Source: Opisthorchis felineus
Lineage: Eukaryota; Platyhelminthes; Trematoda; Opisthorchiida; Opisthorchiidae
NCBI GenBank assembly: GCA_004794785.1
Contig: SJOL01007411.1
Span: 1,525,042 to 1,589,041 of the forward strand
Direction: 5' to 3'
Length of the DNA: 64,000 nt
Shown here in pieces: positions 1 through 11,700 of the stretch. The notes beneath the pieces are model-generated. The model was not told where the DNA came from, ran no database searches, and saw nothing but the letters and a program-made list of their open reading frames with translations. The position numbers and the translations under genes were made by a program. Each line of letters begins with the position of its first letter. Within the stretch, counting starts at the first letter, position 1.

Positions 1-1080
1 CTTCTAGAACCCATTTCAAAGCACTACTAGACACTTTTCTATGCGAGTCCTCGTGCTGGCAAACATACTGCCCCGCGCTGAGAACTTAAAGAGCAGTGCT
101 ACACCCTTTTTTCGCTTGTGCCTTTCAGGTGAACGACATCCGCTGAACGACAATAACACAACCGACCCGGGAAACTTGGGCAAAAGCCTCGATCCTGTGT
201 ATCAATCCGTGAATCCGTGAAACAGGTAACGGGCTCTCCGGTTACCTATGCAGGTGTCCCGGAAATGAGGAACGTATATCGGCGCCGACGGGATGCAGCA
301 TATCATTCCATGGAAAGACCCGTGCAGTCCTCATCAAACCTCTCTGAGAAGTCGCACTGTAGGCAACTGTAAGCTGCTTGACTGCCACAACTTGAGTCAC
401 GGTATGTGTTCTCCGAGGGGGTGTGACCGCCTTCCTCGAAATGAGAACTGTGCAGCCAGAGCCTGTAAACTGGGATAAAGAATTGGCCGAGATATTAAAA
501 AACAGAGGGAGTTTGAGAGGTTCAAAAGCACAACAGCCTCATCGAAGATGCTAAAACAACTGCAGACATAATAATAGGCACAACATCCAAATTAAGATCA
601 TCGATCTTCGATCCCTAGAGGCACAAGGTTTTGTCCGCAAATCTTTGCGAGGGGAATAAAACTTTTTATGCCAGAATGTAGCATTTTGCGGCATATGTAC
701 TCAAACCCGAAAACATATCAGTCTACGTCCATTTTTCGCAAGTTGTCAATAAATAAATCTCCTTTCAAAACTTTTGGCGCGTATTCGGCTTTGCAGTTGC
801 CGTGCTATGGCCTCAGAAGTGGCTTCACAAATTTTTGTTTAGAAACTGGGCGGTGTATTCTTTTCATTCTTCCCGGCGTTTGAGAAGGCGTTAAATGAAT
901 AAATGGAGTATAACTACGTAGTATTTGTGAGTTCATCTAGTAATCGATGCACCAACACTGTTATACGTTACGATTTGGTGTTCTACAAATGCAGCTGGCG
1001 ACCTGCAAGACCAACGGAAAGTCGGGGAATCCCAAGAAACTAGTGAGCTGAGCGTGTTTTCTAATAACGCGAAGCACCGG
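1..1080. other. no recognisable gene
   Basis: All six frames are broken by stops and I recognise no domain, tRNA or repeat here. Short open frames at 293-478 and 668-883 have no familiar motif and no splice context. The stretch lies just upstream of the decayed transposase and may hold its 5' flank. Confidence 0.5.
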
Positions 1081-1094
1081 CATTTGAGTGGGTT

Positions 1095-2175
1095 TTTGTC
1101 TAAGGGCGCAGGTGAACCATCTTTCGGTCACTTCTTATTATCTTGAACATAACCATAATGTAAATAAGTTTCTGTACGATCGGCTTTCGGTAAATCGACG
1201 GCTAACCGAAGAGTAGTTGGGCACCTGAAGGGCGCTTCTGAAGCATGGAACGCCGTCGTGTGAAGTTCGGCAGTTTGTGGCCCATGAATTCCGCAAGATC
1301 CTTGCCACTAAGGATATACACGACTAACGCCGTAAGTGTCGACCAGCTCTGTTGAGTAAGTGCCTTACAGTTTGGTTTTAGCCACAGCTGCTTCTCCACA
1401 TGGTAGCAGATAGCGCTGTTTCGACGTTTCCTGGATGTAGTAAATGTCGACGGAGCGCACGCGACAAACCGCTTTGGGCACCTTTTTATAGCAACTAATA
1501 TCTGGCAAGTAGATGCAAGCTCTACAACTTTCTGATCACAAATGGCATGGATAGCGGGCGTCCGGTTATGTATGCCTTCGTGGAAAGTGAACAGTTTGCT
1601 TCCGTGCGTAAACTGGCCGGCTTGTCTAGGGAAATGATGGGGAGCATTATCAAATGAAGACTTTCGTCATGGACAAGTTGGCGGCACAAATGCGGGCTGC
1701 AAGAGTAGTTTTCGGCTGCGACTTCATGTTATGATGCTTGCATATTAGAAAAGCTACCAGGAAGCACGTATGTATCATATAACACCCACGTATTTTTGGC
1801 CATAGACACACTCTGCGAACAGCCGACACATGTTCCACCGTATGGCTCGCTTGGACAATTTTGTACAGTAGCGTTTTGTTCATCATAATACGAGCACACA
1901 CATTACGACAAGATATGCTACTACTGCGCCGCACGGACCTGAGATTCGTTTCTTATCTTGCAGCCCAATAGTTTTACATCACTCGAAAATGGGATGTACA
2001 TGCACAATTCGGAATGGTCCACTGTGACAATGTGACCAGCAACCGTCTGGAGAATGTAAACCGCCGCCTGAGAAACCAGGTGCACCACTCAGACACGTTG
2101 GAGCATGCCATACAAAAGGTGTCCCGGCACGCCGAATAGTTCATGCGGGAATATGAGGTACAATATTCATATCAC
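1095..2175 (+). pseudogene. decayed MULE-type (SWIM-associated) transposase
   Basis: Several collinear blocks on the plus strand, in shifting frames, read as a Mutator-like (MULE) transposase. In order they are: HNHNVNKFLYDRL near 1,148; VRQFVAHEFRKILATKDIHD near 1,265; VVNVDGAHATNRFG near 1,436 (first catalytic Asp region); VMYAFVESEQF near 1,570; KTFVMDKLAAQMRAARVVFG near 1,655 (second catalytic Asp in MDK); HIRKATRKH near 1,740; and NVTSNRLENVNRRL near 2,025, holding the family's Glu. In intact MULE proteins this DDE core cuts and pastes the element. Here frameshifts and stops separate the blocks, and 1,767-2,010 cannot be aligned, so it is a fossil. I did not find a SWIM zinc finger or terminal inverted repeats. 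Confidence 0.8.
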
Positions 2176-2370
2176 TTCATTTTGCAGGGAAAACCATTAG
2201 ACATAGATACTCTTACCTATGAGTTCGTAACCTTGAAAACACCAAATTTTTCTAGAAACAGATTTGATTCTGCAAATACCGACCGGCTAAGTAGACAGCT
2301 TGAAAGGGCCACTGATTCTTCAAAATGTGTGCGTCTATATTTTCAGATGAAGAGTCCGGGACGAAGTTGA

Positions 2371-5300
2371 CAGTGTCTAAACTATTTTCAAGTTACAACC
2401 GATGTTACCTGTTCAGGTGTCTAAAGAAAGTGATAAGGTAAAAAGCTGTTTGAGGGTTTCTTCCTTGGAGTGGGATGTAAGAAGTACCAGGCCGATCAAA
2501 ATTCATCGACAGGTGTTCAGTTAAAGAAAGAAGGCCGAAAGGTGACACAGTAGAGGACTTTAGAAGAATTGACCGCTCCATCGACGCAGGAGCAAGTATC
2601 CCATCTTTGAGAAATTTGTACCCTGGGGTTGTGCAGCTACGGGTTTCCTTTTAAAGATGTGGGTCTGTCTGCAATCATCCATTGAAAGGAAGTCTTCTTG
2701 ATTGATAGTCTAGGCTTGCGCATCCACCGACTACTCGTAGGACCGATTAATGCCGGCCCACTGCATTTTCAGCATTATTTTTGGGGTTTGCACATTTGAG
2801 CTCCTGCACAGCACGCCGAGACACCTCAATTTTTTAACGTTTGCTAGGTTTTTCCTGCTACCAATTTATTCAGTTAGCCTCAACTCAGAATAATCTTATT
2901 TCGGTGGGCTGGTGTCCTCGCTTTGCGTAGAAGATTTGTACTATGTGTCCAGCGCATCATGCCTTATGCTTTCCATTCCTTAGTCAACTCCAGCTTTTTT
3001 CTCCGCATCAAGATTCACGGAGCACTTATACGTGATAGGAAGTTTTCTTGCTCCCCTTTTCTCTTGGCGCACTCAGGTACGCTAAGAATTGTTCTCCCTG
3101 TTGAAGGGTGAACGAAACTACCCTCCTTCGCATGGTGGTCCAACGGTCGATTGTTTCTCCGGCGCATCACTCTTAAATTACACTGCATTCCTCAACAATC
3201 CTAATGTGACTTATGCAGGTTTTCTCTAAAACAGCTGTATCCAATGGTAACTCGCGTTAGAAAATTGCACCCAATTTTATGTAGCCTCAAGCTATGAATC
3301 ACCGTAATCCGCCTTCCTTGCGTTGGAATTTGTTTTTATTCATCGTCCGTATTGATTGATGGTGCTTACCGAGATTTACCGAGGAACCACTCAAACAGGT
3401 ATTATCAATATTAGGTTTATTAACCAACTTGTAGGGAACATACCAATAGAGGCATGATCGGGTCGTTACAACATGGACGCGACAGGCAACAACACAATGG
3501 GAAGGAAAGTACAACCGACGAGATACGCTTATTACGTGAAAAGTCACCGTAGTTGTGGGAACCAAAAACTAAAACAATGGGGCATGAGATACGGCTAGTT
3601 CAGTGATGAAGCCGGTTGACTTGAACTAAAGCGGAAAAATTGTTGCTGACCAGGAATGACCCTGGGCGGTTGAGTAAATCGACAGGGTCACAAAAAGCAA
3701 AAATGAAGATGGAGGTGAAAGAATTCTGAGTGAGGAAAATGGCAAGTTCCGTCTCAAAAATACGGTTTACAATGAAACTAAGTAGATTCACTGATGTAGC
3801 TGGCTTGGGAAAGTAAGGTGTCAGGGATATTTTAGATGGAAAGATAATGCTAATGCATACGGCCGAACGAAAACCGTAAATGAAACCGTTAGGCTTGTGG
3901 AAGTGGCAAACTGAAATTGCAGCGGAAAACCAGGTCGATTAAATCCGACCGAAATTTTCAGTGGGTAGGAACGAACTCGTCCCAGAGGCGGTTGCGGCTG
4001 GGAGAACAATTTGTTCGTAGTTGCAAATACAGGCTCGAGGCAGCGAGAAGTGATGGTCAAGGGTAGGGAAAAATAGTGACTGGAGCGCGATCAGATTAAG
4101 TAGGGCAGTGTTGTGCTAGTATTGCACTGACATACTTCGGTTTCTGGACAGCCCCGTAACGGACGTCAAGGTTGCGGTAATTGGACAGGGGATACGCATT
4201 CCTGTGGTGGCTGGGTTTGGGCTAGACGATGGGACTGTCACAGGTAGCGTCAGGTCAATGTAGAGTCACGGGTAATTTTGATTCACCTGGAGGACATTGT
4301 GGGTGTAAACCGGAAACCGGCCAGATTGAATAAATGAGGGCCCTACAGGGCGTTTGGAACAGCCACTGCCAAATTTTGAAGCCTGGGAAGAGGATGGTGT
4401 GGGGGAAAGAATAGGATGAGAGCAGTAGCGTTTGGTGGGTGCCGGGAGGCACCAGATAAAACGGTATCCAAAAAACAATAATTTAAAACGGTATGACAAC
4501 GAAAGGATGGATTTTTGTTGGCTGGCCTAGCAACCAAGTACCAGCTGAGGTCGCCGATGTAGTATGATGGCACAACAAATCGATATTAGTGAGCTTCTGA
4601 TCGGCCTGTACGCACCACACTCAGGTAGCGATACAGGAGACCATCATTTGTAGTGAGATTCGTGTCTCGCGTTTGTACTGAGTGTCAGTCGATCAGAAGG
4701 CGTAAGACCAAGGCCAGGGTAGTTGCGTAATCTTGGGAATGTGGGGATTTAGCCGACGAGTTAGCGAGCAGGGAGGCTAGTTGTTGGACTAGTTGGTATG
4801 GGCGATTGCAGGGTGAGTTGGACAGGGAGCATTAGTGGTCCTTAGCTCGGCTGAAGAATCCAATTAGATGGTCTCCGTTGTGCAAAGGTGAGAGAGGGTT
4901 AGTGTGAATAGGGACAGCAGACAGATAGTGAACGGGTAAGCAAGAGCTCCCGAGGTATTGGATAAGGACTCTAGGCTAATTGGGAGCTTCTACGTGAACT
5001 GAACAGAATGGTATTAGTATGGCACGCCAGTCACTGAGTCACGGCTGTCAGCTCCAAGCAACGAATGGTGCAGTGCAAAAACAGCCAACAGGCGCTAGCC
5101 GTGACTGCTGTTATTCAGGGACTAATAAGTACCTTATATGTATTCGATCACTTCAGACAATAAGAGGGAAGACAGCGTGTTAGGTTTGCCTGATTAAGTG
5201 GACTTGAGGTGGTGTAACCCCAACTAGAACGAAGGTTACAACGCCTTGCGCGTCGTTGTCAGGCGTGAAACTCGCAGTTTATCTTCAGGCTACCCCATGC

Positions 5301-5689
5301 ATACTTTTTTAAAATTGAATTAAGGGACGGCTGTCCTTGACTTGTATTTCTTGGTGTTGCGAGGTAAATGACAATCAGAACAAGTCCAAACCGGCTACAG
5401 GCTAACACCAACGGTGCCAGTTTATGGATTTCCTGAATTAAAGGCCATGCTCAGAACCACCGGCGATTAGCGATGCACCCGTGCTACTGGAGGGGTGGCG
5501 GATACTACTGATGAGGCATGTGAGTAGTACGTGATTTTCTCGTAACGCCGCCTTGCGCCTAATGGCTGGTTTGTTACGTGACTGGTGGAACTGCTTTGCA
5601 GCGTTCGTTTACATTTGCGTGAGAGTCAATGAATAACCACTAAAGTTCACGAAAACACGTGAGGATATTCAGTTTCCAAAAAAGGTGCA
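2371..5689. other. unannotated DNA
   Basis: No recognisable coding sequence. From about 3,600 to 5,100 the plus strand is rich in G and relatively poor in C, so several minus-strand frames stay open for 60-90 codons (3,600-3,791, 3,821-4,060, 4,343-4,573). None has a domain or convincing splice sites. Probably old repeat-derived DNA. Confidence 0.5.
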
Positions 5690-5770
5690 TTCTTGTCGAA
5701 TAGGTTGTCACTGTTTAGTTGGTGTTTGCTAATAAACGGCTTCGCGGAGAGGGGCTTTTCTCCTTACATA

Positions 5771-5787
5771 TGGTGCCGTGATCAGGA
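5771..5787 (+). promoter_or_regulatory. primer-binding site of Gypsy element B
   Basis: TGGTGCCGTGATCAGGA lies two bases after the LTR-ending CA. Position and the TGG start fit a tRNA primer site for reverse transcription. Which tRNA is used was not determined. Confidence 0.65.
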
Positions 5788-6041
5788 TACGGATGAAGAT
5801 CCCGTGGTCACAACCTTTTGAGGGTGGGAATATGCGGGCATTCCTGGAGGCTTTCGAGAATGTTGGGGAGGCGGCTGGACTGGCGGCTGACCGGGGTTTG
5901 TTGGCGGCACTGAAGACCCTCCTCGGAGGCCGAACCAAGGCAGCCCTGAATGCGGCTAGAAGTGGCCCTCAGAAGCTGGACTGGGCCGCCGCGAAGGAAG
6001 CGCTTCCAGCGGAGTTCGACACGCCAGCCGACCTCCAGTAG
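5778..6041 (+). pseudogene. Gag-like fragment of Gypsy element B
   Basis: An 87-codon open frame begins just after the primer-binding site. It contains MRAFLEAFENVGEAAGL and LDWAAAKEALPAEF, the alternating helical style of a Gypsy capsid domain. The reading frame then breaks. Gag-like sequence resumes in another frame at 6,076-6,366 (LAKAPLAALQSQECRDC), and a damaged zinc knuckle (YYKCCVPGQW) follows near 6,430. Capsid and nucleocapsid would package element RNA in an intact copy. This one is broken. Confidence 0.6.
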
Positions 6042-6404
6042 GCTATGGGGTGGTTCAAGACGGCCATGATGGGACATGGATGCGACCCGACGGTGTTTTT
6101 TGCCAGCATATAGCAGTCGTTGGATCGGGCGTTGCCAAAACTGGAGGGTATCGCGCCAGCAGTTGCTGTCTGACCAGGCACCAGTTGAAGGTGCGCGGCC
6201 TGCGCTCGGTGCCCAATTGCGGTTGGCGAGAGCAACTGGCCAGATGAGTGTGGAGGAGCTTGTGTATCCGGCACGGGAATTGGCCAAGGCGCCACTGGCT
6301 GCGTTGCAGTCTCAGGAGTGCAGGGATTGTTCACCAGTGGAGAACCTGCGGATTAAAGTGGACTAACTAGCCGAACAGCTTGCAGCTATCAAGGCGGACT
6401 CTTC

Positions 6405-7000
6405 GTGGCACGTTCGAACGAGCCGATACTACAAGTGTTGCGTGCCTGGCCAATGGAAAATCAATGTCGTCTAACCCGACCACTTGTAAATAGTAAAACT
6501 TTGGATTACTCCTCTTTTTCCGGGTGGGTTGCGATTAGTGCAGTGACACAGGCTACGATACTGGCCGTTATCGAGATAAACGGGAAGATGGAACTGTGCC
6601 TAATTGATATAGGAGACGGGATGTCGCTAAGGCGGAGAGGGAATGAAGCTGAATGCAAACCGTGCGCAACCGTGGGTAGACACCGATTGAAAATTGATGG
6701 ATTGTCAATGCATATGAACACTGCCGTGAATGAACTGAACGTCCGAAAGCTTCCATCTTGTAATATGCCGTCAGAACAGTCCGTGGTCGAGGAATACTCC
6801 AAACTGTTCACAGGCGATGAAGATCCGTTTGGCTTCTGCTCGTGGATTGAACAAGGAACTCCCCACTCGTCTGAATGCTCTCTACCTTGTAGTCTCCGTC
6901 CGCTGCCGCTCCATCTACGGGAGGAGGTCCATAAACGAGTTCAAGAGACGCTGAAAAATGGCATAATTGAGGAAGCCAACAGTGCGTACACCCCCCCGGT
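6405..7000 (+). pseudogene. protease and N-terminal reverse transcriptase fragment, Gypsy element B
   Basis: A 201-codon frame covers the end of the nucleocapsid, a protease whose active-site triad is damaged (LIDIGDG where DTG is expected), and the segment leading into reverse transcriptase. The last part, RPLPLHLREEVHKRVQ then GIIEEANSAYTPPV, is the typical Gypsy lead-in before the polymerase fingers. The frame ends at the breakpoint with LINE1 sequence at 7,001, so the polymerase core, RNase H and integrase are absent here. Confidence 0.75.
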
Positions 7001-8719
7001 ACGAAGTTGAAGAGGAAAGGTGAAATAGGACAGCCTTGCTTGACATCACTTGATGTGATGAACTCAGGCGAGAACTTCCCGTAGACGTTCACACGTCCGC
7101 GAGAGTTGGTGTACAGCACTTTCAGGAGGGTCAAGAATGTATGGGGGACACCTTTGCTCTACAGACACTGCCACGGTGCCTGATGGTCCACAGAGTCCAG
7201 GGTAGCTTTCCAGTCAAGAAGGACAACCATTGTTGGTCGCTGGAAACAGTGTTGCTGTTCGAGAGTTTGTCGGAAGGTGAAAATCCTGCAGGACGAAACC
7301 CAGCTTGGTTTTTACGGATCTTCCTCTCACTCTGTTCGGTTGGCCTTCGAAGGATAATACCAGAGAGCGCCTTAGATGTTACAGCAACCAAGTGGATGCC
7401 ATGGTGGTTTTCGCACAGCGTTCGCATACCTTTTTTAACGGCGGCAATGATTTACGATGTGTCCCATTCTGCATACACTTCCTCTCCACTCCATATAGTG
7501 CAAGTAAAATTTGTCTGATAGGTCGCCAGGGATTCTCCGCCTTCTTTGAAGAGGGCTGGATAGAGTGCCCGGTCCTGATGCAGTTCAGTAAGGATTTTTC
7601 GTGTTTCTATGTTTTATTTCTTTTGACGGGTGATTAGGGTTTACACTCCATTCACCCTTATGCACTGTCTCCAGGGGCAGTGTTGCGGAGGGCCAGCTAA
7701 ACTGTTTTACGAAGCTTTCGGCCCACATATTTAGTCGGCGTTTTTGCGAGTTAATTATTGAGCTGCCTTTTTCACTTATCGTTTCACTGACCGTTGATTT
7801 CTTATGGCCAGTCGATCATATCCGTTGGTATAGGGCACGGCCGTTCCCGGAAGCAGATGTCTTTTCTTGGGCTCTTCACTATTTCGCGTCTGAGGGATTT
7901 ACATGTGCCGTTTAACTAGTTGCCTGCCAGGATGGATTTCCGGGCATCAGTCAGGACTAGCGATCTCGACGATAACCAGTGGAGAAGTCGGACAGACAGC
8001 CCTGAACGCCGCTAGCATGGCTCCTTTTGCATTTTGCCATGTTTCATAAACGTGCTCACTACCAGTACAGCATTAGTTTACTGAAGAAAGTTGTTGAGCT
8101 AGCTCAGAGCTATGGTAGTTCTACGAAGGTGATGGGTTGGCATGTTCCTTGTTGATTTGCGAGAGCCTGAAAGGAAGCAAATTTTCAAGAGTGCTTACAC
8201 CATGGCGTGATCGGAGTCAAGTTGTGTGGCCCAGAGGGAACCACAGTCTTGAATTTTGGTTCTCCACCGGTGGCTGATGGCCACGTAATCCAACTGAGTC
8301 CACGGTTGGTTTGCAGTCGGTGGCCGCTAGGTTACGTGATGCAAGCGTTTATGCTGAAAGTTCGTACTAGCCAGAAACAGTTGATGATCAGCACACAATT
8401 GGAGGAGTCGCTCTCCGTTGTCTGTGCGACGAGCATCGAATCAGAATAGACCGCCTAGATGTGATTTCAAGGAGCTCAGACGACCGACATGGGCATTCAT
8501 ATCGCCCGCAAGGATCACAATGTCAGTGCTTCTTGCTTGACGAATAAGCCCGGATAACTTTCGATAGAAAGTATCCTTCGCAGCCTCAGAGCTGCAGTCT
8601 GTTGCGGCATAAGATAACACTGCACACAGGCACCGTTTTTATGTCGAGGAGCATTGAGCTTGATTGAGTTAGATAACCGAAAGGCGCAAAGACGACTGTT
8701 CACTGGGATCCAATCCAGC
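7001..8719 (-). pseudogene. LINE1 3' part, truncated (left arm copy)
   Basis: Mirror copy of 28,228-29,946: endonuclease C-terminal part and N-terminal reverse transcriptase of the RTE-like LINE1. It is cut at 7,001, just before the catalytic YADD region that survives in the right-hand copy. Confidence 0.85.
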
Positions 8720-8724
8720 AAAGG

Positions 8725-11700
8725 TGGAGTCACGGTATTTTCCTCAGCTTAGTTCTCGGTCTGAGCCTCCCAAGCTAGTCTCCCCGCCAAAACAATCACC
8801 AAAGGTGCACAAGTTATAATAACGCCCGAAAACAAGTCAATGACACTTGCACAGCGCTTCATATATATAGTGTAAGCGGCGACAACTTTCTGGAAATTCT
8901 GACGCCTTCTGGATGCGCCATTGGCAGCCGTCATTCCGCCAATACTGGGTCATGATTGGCTGTTGGGTCCAGACTGTCGACCAATCAGATCTTGGCTTGA
9001 TGCTGGACCGGCAAGCGTCCCGAACTTTCGGCCAATCTTGCGCGGAATAGGCTTCTCAGCCGAAGCAGCACCTGGGTGCGAGCGATAAAACGGGATCCGT
9101 GTGGAATTCCGGCTGACACCACCCCCTTGAAGTTTGCTGACGTTGCTTCGGAGCCGAGGGTTCACTTTCAGGGGCGTCACTGGCTTGTGACCCCTCTCTA
9201 TCCAGCGTCACGGTCGTGCTCAGACTGGGCCCGCGACGAAGCAGCTGATAGATTTTCTGGGATGGTGCCGAGAAATGTCCAGAAGCTTCTCTGGACAACT
9301 CAACTTACTCGACCTTATGGGCAGAATCTGTGCATCTTTCGGCCAGGTTTGGTTTGTGTGCCGTATCCACCTGGCTTGGCCAACTTGAATCTAGTAGAGC
9401 AGTTTGCCGCGCCGGCGAAGGATGAGTCCTGGAATCCCCGTAGTGTGTCTGCCGCTGTGGTCACGTAGTAAAGCTCTCTGGCCTTCGCCGAAGGAGCGTG
9501 CAGTTGCTGCATGATGCCGGTTGAACTGTTCCTCCACTCTGGTGTTGCGGTGACTAGCCTGCCTTTTCTGTGGCCGGACAGTGTCATGCCGTGTTCGAAC
9601 CTTCCTTCAGAGCTGTACCTATGCTGGTGACACTCCATCAGGCGAGCTGGCGTTTAGAGCCGCTCGATGTGCCAGCAGGAACATTTGAAAAATCTCTTCT
9701 GTTGGTCCCTCCCTTCTGGACTTCTGAAGTGCCCGCCTCAGAATGTCAACGAAGCGTTCCGTCTGGCCGTTTGAATGTGGATAAAACAACGGCGAGCGGA
9801 GATGCGTTATGCCATACTCCCGACAAAAGTCTGCAAACGCCGCCGACGTGAACTGACTGCCGTTGTCGGATACAATAGTCCCTGGCGTTCCAAAGCGACT
9901 GAACAATCGTCGGAGTTCCAGGACTGTAGTAGCAGTTGTGGGGCTGTATACTGGAAAAATTTCCGGCCATTTTCTGTAGGTATCCACCACGACTAAAAAG
10001 TGTTGGCCACCAACTGGACCTGCATAGTCGATGTAAAGACAAGACCAGGGTTCGGTCGTTTGCGGCCACGAGCGTAGGTAGGTTTTCACGGGTGAATTGG
10101 AGGCTTAAGCACACTGCAGACAAGATTTTGAGACTTCCTCTATCTGTCCATCAAAGGCCAATAGACGTAACTCCGACCAAGGGGCTTCATCCTGTTTGTT
10201 CCCGGGTGCCCTTTGTGAAACTGGTCAGGACAGCTGGTTGCAACTCCTCTGGGACAACAAAGCGTTCCGAAAATAAGAGGCATCCGTCGGTTATTGATAG
10301 TGCGTCACGTCTGTTGAAGCAAGGTCTCAGTTCGCCTCTCAGGCAGGTACGTGGCCACTGATTCCGTTAGTCTTGGTCGGTAGCCTGGCGGACCATGTCG
10401 GCAGTCACTGGGAGAATACGAGCCGCTTCGGATACTACGCGCTTATCCTTCGGTCTCAAAGCAATTGTTGCGACTGTATTATCTCCTGGTTCTGGCCTGC
10501 TTGAATCAATGAGTCGCGACAGTGCGTCGGCTTGTCCGAGGCTAGAGGTGGATTGGTACCTGATCTTGAAGTCGTATCCCAGAAGTAGAGTAGCCTACCG
10601 CTGGAGGTGGTTGACTGTATACACCGGGATCCACTTCTTCGAGCTAAACACAGCAAAGAGTGGTTTATGGTCGGTCAGTTAGAAAAACTGACGGTCGTAG
10701 AGCATTTTGTGAAATGTTTTGACGGTAAACACGATCGGCAAATCCTCCTTTTCTATCTGACTGTAGTTGCCCTCGGCTGATGTCAGGGATCTGGCTGCAT
10801 GTGCAATGGCTTTCTGACTGCTGTCGGGAAATACACGCGAAATTACTGAGCCCACAACGATTTCCCACGATGGATCGTAGTGGGTGAGTAGCAAATCGGA
10901 ACTAGGCATGGATTTGACAGAGTCAGAGGCTCGTTGGCATTCTTCTGACCATGTCCACTTGCGGTTTCTGGTAAGTAACTGGTTTAGTCGGCCTCAGAGG
11001 CAATGCATGGCGGGCAGAAACGAACTGCAGTGACTGACGAGAACGAAGAAAGACCTGTGGGTGCTGGCATACGTTTGATAGCGTGGATATTCCCTGGGTC
11101 TGGTCGGTGGTCAAGTTGGTCACTGATAAAAACAAGGTACTTTATCGACCGCATGAAGCAAGTGAACTTTTCTCAGCTCACTCTGAAGCCATATTCTTGA
11201 ATACGACCGAGCACGTAATCGAGGCGCTGCCGTAATTCGTGGGAGTTGGAACCCATGACGATGAGATCATCCAAGTGGGTAGCAACACCAGGGACATACT
11301 TCAGCACCGCATACATGATCTGTTGAAATATGGCTGGCGCTGTTTTAACACAGAATGGCAGTAGGGTATACTGGAACAGACTGCGGTGCGTATTGATCGT
11401 TGAAGTTCTCGTGATTCTTCCTCAACATCAATCTGGAGTTAAGCATCGGCCAAGTCAGTCTTCGCGAAACATTTACCCCATTCAGTTTCGCGTCGTCTGG
11501 AAGACACAGAGGGTATTGAGGAGCATCCAGTGCAGCATTGAGACCGGTGGAGTAATCTGCACGCAACCGGATGGTCCCATTAGCCTTCTTTGCCAACAGG
11601 ATGGGTGTGGCCCATGCAGAGTCGTTGGTCGTTTGAAGAACAGCAGCCTTATGTAGTCGGTCCAGTTCCTGGTCAGCGGTCCCTAGGGTTGCATATGGTA

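Larger units (their letters stand above)
5690..7000 (+). mobile_element. truncated Gypsy-type LTR retrotransposon (element B)
   Basis: This is the 5' part of a Gypsy-family element. The 3' end of its left LTR is visible, with a polyadenylation-like AATAAA at 5,731 and a terminal CA at 5,767-5,768. Two bases later a primer-binding-like site, TGGTGCCGTGATCAGGA, starts at 5,771. Gag-like, nucleocapsid, protease and N-terminal reverse-transcriptase remnants follow in order. It stops dead at 7,000, where the left arm of the large inverted repeat begins. The LTR start was not found. Frameshifts and stops make it non-functional. Confidence 0.8.

Noticed and set aside
5808..6334. Minus-strand open frames of 159 and 121 codons
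   Set aside because: They are shadows of the Gypsy B gag region, which has a coherent plus-strand context (LTR, primer site, gag, protease, RT).
6991..6997. C-runs at 6,991, 18,549 and 35,717 and the G-run at 14,223 as breakpoint signatures
   Set aside because: Only the first lies near a junction, the 14,223 run is copied in both arms, and such runs occur by slippage. No consistent link to breakpoints.
9619..10089. Separate left-arm integrase and polymerase genes
   Set aside because: These are the mirror copy of element A and carry the same stops and frame changes, so I described the domains once, on the right arm.
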